This document shows positions 58,601-64,000 of a stretch of 64,000 nucleotides of DNA, in pieces. The stretch lies in NCBI GenBank assembly GCA_038373865.1, contig JAXGGA010003959.1, positions 1 through 64,000 on the forward strand, given 5' to 3'. Made by a program: the position numbers and the translations under genes. The notes under the pieces were generated by a model. The model was not told the origin of the DNA. It did no database searches and saw only the letters and a list, made by a program, of their open reading frames with translations. This DNA is from Uloborus plumipes (taxonomy: Eukaryota > Arthropoda > Arachnida > Araneae > Uloboridae). Within the stretch, counting starts at the first letter, position 1. Each line of letters opens with the position of its first letter.

Positions 58601-61600
58601 ATAGATTTCATGAGATGTGTTGGTAATACCCTCCCCGAAACAATAGTCTGGTTATGGCCCTGCTCAAGACTATACACATATTAAGCCTTCTAAGTCTGGA
58701 ATCATAACCTAAATGTGAAAGCCCATTTACTAGCCTTGTGCCCTCCTTTGAACCCTTTCCAATAAATTGATATCTTTCTTAAGGTAAGGAGATCAAAACT
58801 GAACAGTATAATCCAAACAAGGTCTTACCAAACTTCTATACAAAGGCAGAGGAACCTTTATTATTTGTTTGAAATCAAGCATTCCTCACGTCCTGTTGCC
58901 TTTGTTACTAGCTATACTGCACTGTTGACTAAACTTGAAGTCCTAATTTTTTAAGACACCCAAATCCATAATATAATCTGCCTGACTAATGACTGAACCC
59001 TGTAAAGAATTGCTTCTATGCTTATTTCCATAACCTAAAATGTAGCTCTTGACATTTCCCAACATTTCCTGCCACACCCCACTTATCTGCCCACTTAGTA
59101 AAATGATCCAAATTCTTTTGCAACTGATTTACTTGTTCTTCATTTTATACCATCCTCATACCTTTGACTTTATCAGTGAAACAATTCATGTTTCCTGAAA
59201 TATTTACTTGAACATCATTCATAAAAATGATAAACAAAAGGGGCCGTGTACAAAAATTAAAAAACATAGAGGGTATATGTAAACTTTTTTAAAGAAAGAT
59301 TATAAATATGTATTAAAATGAAGAAAACTAGAACAAAGAACTTTTATTTTACTGAAATTAAATCCCATTTAGCTGGGTGAGATGCATATTTGCCTATGAA
59401 CTTGAATACTTTTAATTCCATTAAAAAAAGCAGTTGGAAACAAATTTGAAAACTAAACATAGGTCTAATATAATTTGCTGGCGTTGCTTTATGCATAACC
59501 ATTAAAAAAGAAAAACGCATTAAAATATAAAAAATGAAATTCATAAAAACGCAAAACTTATCCGATATTTAATAAGTTATATACCCCCAATATAGCACTG
59601 ATGTTACATATTTTAATAACTGATTTTTGCTTCTGTGAATTATCTTTTGGCTGAACTAGAATATCATTTTCTGTGGAGAATAGATATGTTCTGAAATTTA
59701 GTCATATTAAGCGAATTTTTGTTTTTGATTTGTGTAAATTGTTATAAACTGCGTTGTATATTTCATTATGGTAAAATGCAATAAAACTTACAGAATGCTT
59801 CAGTACTATCAGCAGTCACTCGGAGGTTGTGTGCTTTAGTCAAGGTAAATGTTAGCCTTTCTGCCGTTGGTAAATAACTCAGCCCAAAAAGTATTTCACC
59901 ATGCTCCTACAAAAAGAAAGAAAATCTAAGTTGTGAATTGAAAAATATTTACTTTCAGTTCCTATATATATGGTATAAGTATATATATATATATATATAC
60001 CACCATAATATAATTTAACGTATACATTAACCACAGCAACACGTGGCCAGGTCTGCTAGTGTCTAGTGTCGCGGGAAATTTTTGAACTAACGCTTGTAAC
60101 GTGAAATAAAGTTGTGCAGACGAAACGTTTGAAATTTAAGCGTAGCACAATTAATACATACTTACTTAATCAAGCTAACAAATTACCTTACACCACCATC
60201 TATTAGAATTTTATGAAACTCGCAGATAACTTTTTGTCACATAATAAACAAATAATTTGCACTAAAAATATTGCATTTATACATTGAGATTAAAATTATG
60301 CTATCTCTCAAGTTGGATCAAACTGCACACAGTGTGCAAAATTAAAAATTGGTTCAGTAGTTGAGGAGTTCATCGCAGATAAACAACTTGACACGAAATT
60401 TATATATATTTATATGTATAGTGGTCTTATTGCATGTATGTGCTTACGTCTCCAAATGCACTAAATAGGTTCACGGAAAAGAAAATATTGTTTGCAAATA
60501 AATTTAACGAAATACTTATTAATATAATATTTTTTTTTAGAATTTATTTCTAAAATCTCTATTTAGGCTGTTATGTTGATCTTATTGAACGTCTAAAAAT
60601 TGACAGTTCTTGTTCCGCATACTCGTATGGACTTTATTTGTACTTTTATAAAATGCACAGTCGCACAAGATATAAATGCATCTAGTACGTTTAGAGGAAA
60701 ATTAAAAAATCTTCTTTCAGATACTTGATTAGTTTAGCAAGAGCCCTATGTGGGATTATTTTTACCTTTCTCGGTTCCAAGAAATCCAGTGTTGTGACAT
60801 TTTCTTCTGAATTGCGGCACAACGACAACTCCCGTAATGGTATCGAGATCTCTCCCAGTTCAGAGTCATTGGCATACTTTTCATCATCAAATGCTGCTAT
60901 CTTCAGGGAATCTTCTCTTAAATCCGCCTTGGTGACTTCCATGATGAAAGTTTCCTTGAAAATGGGGTGTTGAGTTTTTTTCTTGGAACTGGTTCGAAAT
61001 TCATAAAGAGTGGAGGAGCTGGACTTGGACCATCTCTTCCTACCTTTATCTCGGAGAAGTTGTAAGGTCAAATATGGGTCGCAAGTTCCACCATATGACC
61101 TTGGAAGTAAATCTTGAGCCTCCTGAAAAATTCAAAATAAAAATGTAATGAAGCCCTTTCATGCATCGGATATTTTTTTTACATTATCTAAGCATTGAAA
61201 TGGAAATATTTTCAACAAAATGTCGTTTTTAATTTAATTCAGTCTGTTTGAGCCTAGTGTGTTGTAGAAAATAAATATCCTAAATATAAATGGCTATTTT
61301 TAAGCTTCATACGACGTGGAATGAGGCTACTTCATTTTTAATGTGTAGTTAAAAAATAAAATATCAAAAGTTGTTCATTATAGTTTTATTACTTTATTTC
61401 TTGATGAATCAACAACCATCTAATTATTTCGCTTGCCTGTTTTCTTTACCACGCTAGATCTTTCTCATTCCTTTATCAAATTCCATGATTTAACCCTCAT
61501 TTTAAAGCTTTTCGTCCTGGCTATTGACGAAAAATAGACCCAATATCTGAAAAAAAAAATTGTGTAAAAAAAGTCTTGTTTTTTTATTACACATTTCTTC

Positions 61601-63876
61601 AATGAATAGGTTCCGAAAACAAAGATGCAGTGGCGTGGTTAGACAGCGCGTTGCGTTAAGAAATGATCCAGCTATGGGTTTTGTTGCTTTATTGACTTTT
61701 TTTCACCAGTCAATTTTGATTCAAATTTCAAAGAATGCATAGTCCAAACTCATTGTAAGATTTAAAAACAGTTTTCTATAGCATTAAAACCGGAGAAGAA
61801 AATGTTTATTTTAACATGAGTAATATTTCTGAAAGGTGCTTTTTTTTTTTTTTTGTTCCTTAATACTTCTTAAAAATACAAAAGTAAATCATGATTTCAT
61901 TTTTTTTAATCAGCGAAAAAGTAATTCCTTCTGTTCCTGTTTTTCGAAAAATTTGCACGTAAAAAATCGAATTCTTGAATTACTGCTGTCAAGCGCGAAA
62001 GCTTCGTGCAGGTCAGCTAGTTTTACAAGTCTCCCCCCCCCCCTACTAAATGGACTATTCGAATCACTAGTTCCTGAGATTAGCGCGTTTAAACAAACTT
62101 TTCAGCTTTATATTATTAGTAGTATAGATTTTTGTGCTCATATTTTAAAACTTCATTTCAGATGTATTTAAAAGGATTCAAATCAACAACATTAGTGAAA
62201 GTTAGCATTTATTTTTACCAGGTTTTGTCTTTATTTTATGAAGAGTTTAAAAAAAAATCTAAAACTTGTATTCACGATATTTTGGATAACATTCTAATAC
62301 GAAAATCAGGGTGTTCAAATATTTTGGAAAAACTAGGAAAAGTCGGCAAAGGCTGTGGGTTATGCTCAAGTTCATGGTTTATTATAGAATATTATAGTTA
62401 TTAGTTTAAATCAGCCTTAACATTTTGGTGATCTTGCCATCTGTTAAAATTAAAACTACCGGAACTTTTTTAACAACCAAGTTCATGAAATATTTGCTGA
62501 AAACTTTGTTTGCCATTTTTAGTTTTTGTATGTTTATTTTACTTTTTTTAATTTATTTGTTCATTTTCCCCTTGTATTTCAAACTGCGCTATCGTTTTAT
62601 ACCTTTGTTTCCCTCACATTGAATACCCATTACTTATTGTCTTAGATAAATAAAATTTCAAGTTATTTTTATTATATTCATTTTATTAAAAACAAACGAT
62701 TGAGCAATTGTTCTATGGGATTTTTCTAGTGTAATAAATTTAGGGTTGGATTTGAATAGTAGATAAAACATAGGCTAATTGTGAAATTTGTTCAACTGAG
62801 GGTTTAATTAACAGAGTAGTTCAATATCACAGGTATAACTATCAAGTCAAAAGAAAGTTAACGTATTTATCTAGCGTGTTTATTGTATTTGTGCATTAGG
62901 AATTTGTTCTGATCCTGGTTATTTCTTAATTCTATGACAACTCATCCCATCCCCTCATGTCGCTCCCTTCTTTAAGCAGTGCTTAACAAAATTTATATTT
63001 TTTATGAATTACGTATAACATTTCTAAAGCGTGCACCTCACTTTTTCACTTAGTATGATTTAGCCCTTCTCAATTTATTTATTATTCTTTGTTAACAAAT
63101 TAACATCAGGTATGTAAAACAGTTCCTTTAGCTTTAAAAAAAAATGTTAACTTTCTTCAACAGAATAAAAGGAAAAGCAATATGATACAGTTAGAGCAGA
63201 AGTGCAGTAGAGAAATAAGTAGATTAGCTATTAAAAGTGTTATTACACTATATATAATCATGGGTATCAAGAGCTACATTTTGAAATCAAATAAGTAAAT
63301 TAGTGTTTAAAGAGTTTCTCATATTTAAGTGGCAACATACAAGTTATTAATTTTTTTAGTCATTAAAATAAATTTATAGTAAAAATGAGACAATAGATAA
63401 ATTAAAATAAAATGAAAGTTGTCAAAAAATTAAATAGTATTTTATACAAAAGAGAACTGCTTTACATGGCATAAATGAAACATTGAAATTATTTAACATA
63501 TTAAGATTTTTCCAAGTTGGCTGCTAGGTATGTACATGAAAACATATATGCATATGTACTACGTGGCAAAAAATACTGTGATATTTTCTTTTTTGTTTTA
63601 GTAATTTATATTGTTTATTTTTTTTTTGATTGGAGTGAACGATGTTCAAATTGCCATGCATTTTAAAACTTCTCAATAATTCTCATACTGCTTGTAAACG
63701 ACTCGGAACTTCAACATTCTGATTTAAATGAAACGTAATCATCTTACCTTCAAAACAACTATCAGCTTTCCTAAATTTCCTCCTTCCGGCATGCGACACC
63801 AAGCGGTGAACGTCACTTGGCCGTAATTTGCATCTTGCTCAATATCCGTTATCGGAGCATCAACTGAAGCTTCACT
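52303..63876 (-). CDS. synaptotagmin-family tandem-C2 protein, last four coding exons
   Basis: Join of 63748-63876, 60766-61122, 59792-59906 and 52303-52661, giving 319 residues; earlier exons lie past the window. Synaptotagmin-type proteins act in vesicle exocytosis. C2A starts at NYGQVTFTAWCRM and includes GGTCDPYLTLQLLRDKGRKR and AAFDDEKYANDSELGEISIP. C2B runs from GEILFGLSYLPTAERLTFTL to the C-terminal QWHTLR (WHxL motif). Lys-rich strand KLLKKKKTSS is retained. Calcium ligands look lost: in C2B the DPY-type Asp is Tyr (EAFYPFIRV), the loop-3 DYD is SHR, and a Ser/Pro-rich insert (DESLSSPDSPTSPPNSSG) enlarges that loop; in C2A the loop-1 Asp and the first loop-3 Asp are replaced. All junctions are GT/AG and phases match. 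The paralogue is uncertain, so no symbol is given. The 7.1-kb last intron holds several transposons. Confidence 0.9.
52662..54687. other. intron sequence with one degraded MITE
   Basis: This is part of the last intron. At about 53069-53430, ATAGGCGGCTGGTGCG and its approximate inverse (AAGCCGCGTAT near 53421) bracket G- and T-rich sequence and look like a degraded hAT-type MITE; no target duplication is visible. The rest is AT-rich without genes. Confidence 0.45.
54688..57853. mobile_element. hAT element E with CCGGATA subterminal repeats
   Basis: The ends TAGGGATGGACCGGATA and TATCCGGTCCATCCCTA are perfect 17-bp inverted repeats. The flanks are the identical 8-mer AAAAATGT (54680-54687 and 57854-57861). 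The words CCGGATA/TATCCGG occur several times at 54697-54765 and many more times at 57655-57845, an asymmetric subterminal array of the kind hAT transposases bind. The interior carries a partly tandem ~150-bp unit (near 55520, 55680, 56755) and a nested TIR element. There is no transposase. It lies in the last intron of the C2 gene and inserted at the 3' end of a LINE. Confidence 0.9.
55801..56735. mobile_element. nested TIR element, GGGTTATTCC ends
   Basis: GGGTTATTCCAACCAAAATG at 55801 pairs with the stretch ending TTTTCGCTGAAATGACC at 56735 (inverse GGTCATTTCAGCGAAAATGG), and both continue with TACAAATCA-like sequence. The terminus resembles the GGGTCATTCC end of 40334-45731, so it may be a diverged relative. 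GTAACAGAGTGGACA-like words recur three times (near 55988, 56139, 56323). The insertion splits the tandem units of hAT-E. Confidence 0.6.
57862..59262 (-). pseudogene. CR1-like LINE 3' fragment with reverse transcriptase remnant
   Basis: Minus-strand reading from ~59262: FMNDVQVNISGNMNCFTDKV, then QLQKNLDHFTKWADKWGVAG, YRSLVRPCLDYTVQF, KKDINLLERVQRRA and, after the hAT at 58179-58662, SLEQRRVREDIIQLFEF. These follow the order of the C-terminal half of CR1-type reverse transcriptase; the catalytic Asp-Asp region survives only as FMND. Several stops and shifts are present. The 3' end lies at about 57862, right against the target duplication of hAT-E. It sits inside the last intron and in the same orientation as the C2 gene. 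Confidence 0.85.
58179..58662 (-). mobile_element. hAT MITE, copy B of the family at 17972
   Basis: The ends TAGAGCCGTA and GGCCCTG correspond, in opposite orientation, to those of 17972-19739. The flanks are the exact 8-bp duplication CTCAAGAC (58171-58178 and 58663-58670). The interior aligns along its length with that copy without the pogo-like insertion. A 90-codon minus frame (58253-58525) is open here but not conserved in copy A, so no gene is called. Confidence 0.85.
59792..59906 (-). CDS. coding exon: start of C2B
   Basis: 115 bp, acceptor TAG at 59907-59909 (minus), donor GTAAGT at 59786-59791. It opens in phase 0 with EHGEILFGLSYLPTAERLTF and closes after the first base of the TAT codon that joins to the last exon. 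Confidence 0.92.
59975..60430. repeat. TA microsatellite and ACTAGCAGA-type repeat pieces
   Basis: A (TA)n run lies at about 59980-59999. The minus strand at 60030-60060 reads ACTAGCAGACCTGGCCACGT, a relative of the repeat starting at 25574. On the plus strand 60351-60400 reads GGTTCAGTAGTTGAGGAGTT, like that repeat's 3' end, followed by ATATATTTATATG. These are probably two dispersed-repeat fragments in the intron. Confidence 0.6.
60766..61122 (-). CDS. coding exon: main part of C2A
   Basis: 357 bp, phase 0 at both ends; acceptor CAG at 61123-61125 and donor GTAAAA at 60760-60765. Reads EAQDLLPRSYGGTCDPYLTL through RTSSKKKTQHPIFKETFIME to VTTLDFLEPRK. A longer open reading past the donor runs to 60691 and is intronic. 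Confidence 0.93.
61123..63747. other. intron of the C2 gene, mostly unassigned
   Basis: AT-rich. On the minus strand near 61989-62026 it reads AAAACTAGCTGACCTGCACG, a third fragment of the ACTAGCTGA repeat family. A C-run lies at about 62033-62042. No gene or complete transposon was found; frames near 61836-62622 are low-complexity and not called. Confidence 0.45.
63748..63876 (-). CDS. coding exon: linker and start of C2A
   Basis: 129 bp, phase 0 at both ends; acceptor GCAG at 63877-63880 and donor GTAAGA at 63742-63747. Reads SEASVDAPITDIEQDANYGQ then VTFTAWCRMPEGGNLGKLIV, that is, an acidic linker followed by the first C2A strands. Upstream exons (N-terminus, any transmembrane segment) are outside the window. 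Confidence 0.9.
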
Positions 63877-64000
63877 CTGCAATGTGAGTTTCCAAAGTGT
63901 TAATAAAAATGCATAAGAATATAAAATAAATACGAATGAGAGAATTAAAAAAAATTCTCATGACACTATTACAATACAACTACAACAAGCTATACAGTGA

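Noticed and set aside
60691..60765. Extension of the C2A exon to the downstream stop
   Set aside because: A canonical GT donor at 60760-60765 joins in phase to the next exon, which continues the C2 fold; the extra residues are intron read-through.
1..64000. tRNA or rRNA genes
   Set aside because: Scanning for GGTTCRANTCC-type B-box words and conserved rRNA stretches by eye gave only GTTCAAACCC inside a transposon end; a covariance-model search would be decisive.

Overview
This is an AT-rich eukaryotic nuclear window from an animal, most likely an arthropod. The mobile-element mix (Tc1/mariner, mariner, hAT, piggyBac-type and CR1-like LINE copies) is of the kind I associate with chelicerate (spider-like) genomes; that narrower placement is inference. 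I see no bacterial-type genes, operons, CRISPR arrays, rRNA or tRNA. Only one ordinary host gene is supported: a tandem-C2 protein of the synaptotagmin family on the minus strand. Its last four coding exons lie at 63748-63876, 60766-61122, 59792-59906 and 52303-52661. All splice sites are canonical and all phases fit. The exons give 319 residues and end in the WHxL-type C-terminus of synaptotagmins. The 5' part of the gene lies beyond position 64000.

The rest is mostly transposable elements, many of which I could delimit to the base by terminal inverted repeats (TIRs) plus exact target-site duplications (TSDs). Region by region: 1-185 is the right end of a hAT element. 186-844 and 21864-22519 are two copies of one ~657-bp block. 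2955-4098 is a hAT-like element. 4374-6272 is a TIR element hit by a 210-bp solo LTR (4972-5181, TSD CCCTC). 7538-13066 is a four-deep nest: a hAT, a Tc1-type foldback, a second hAT with two minisatellites, and a third hAT fragment. 13.6-16.7 kb holds small palindromic elements. 17972-19739 is a hAT interrupted by a pogo-like element. 23.0-28.2 kb holds four further small elements. 28237-29656 is a complete Tc1/mariner element with an uninterrupted 343-residue transposase gene, the only apparently intact transposase here. 29664-32084 is a TIR element with repeated arm motifs. 35368-39467 is a mariner-like element that has absorbed a hAT, a LINE fragment and a second, frameshifted mariner.

40234-49304 is the most interesting block. 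It is a TTAA-flanked element with ~290-bp TIRs and a broken gene of an uncharacterised arthropod protein family (it has a DYMQNLPLPN motif). It was invaded by a 5.4-kb foldback element with GGGTCATTCC ends (TSD ATAT), which was in turn invaded by a 2.56-kb hAT (TSD ATATACAT) with a decayed transposase. A small 897-bp TTAA element at 15824-16720 shares its terminal sequence and is probably a non-autonomous relative. Introns of the synaptotagmin gene carry another hAT with dense CCGGATA subterminal repeats (54688-57853), a minus-strand CR1-like LINE remnant, and a 484-bp hAT whose sister copy sits at 17972.

The nesting order gives a relative chronology: LINEs and foldback elements are old hosts, hATs inserted repeatedly into them, and the intact Tc1/mariner copy is probably the most recent arrival.
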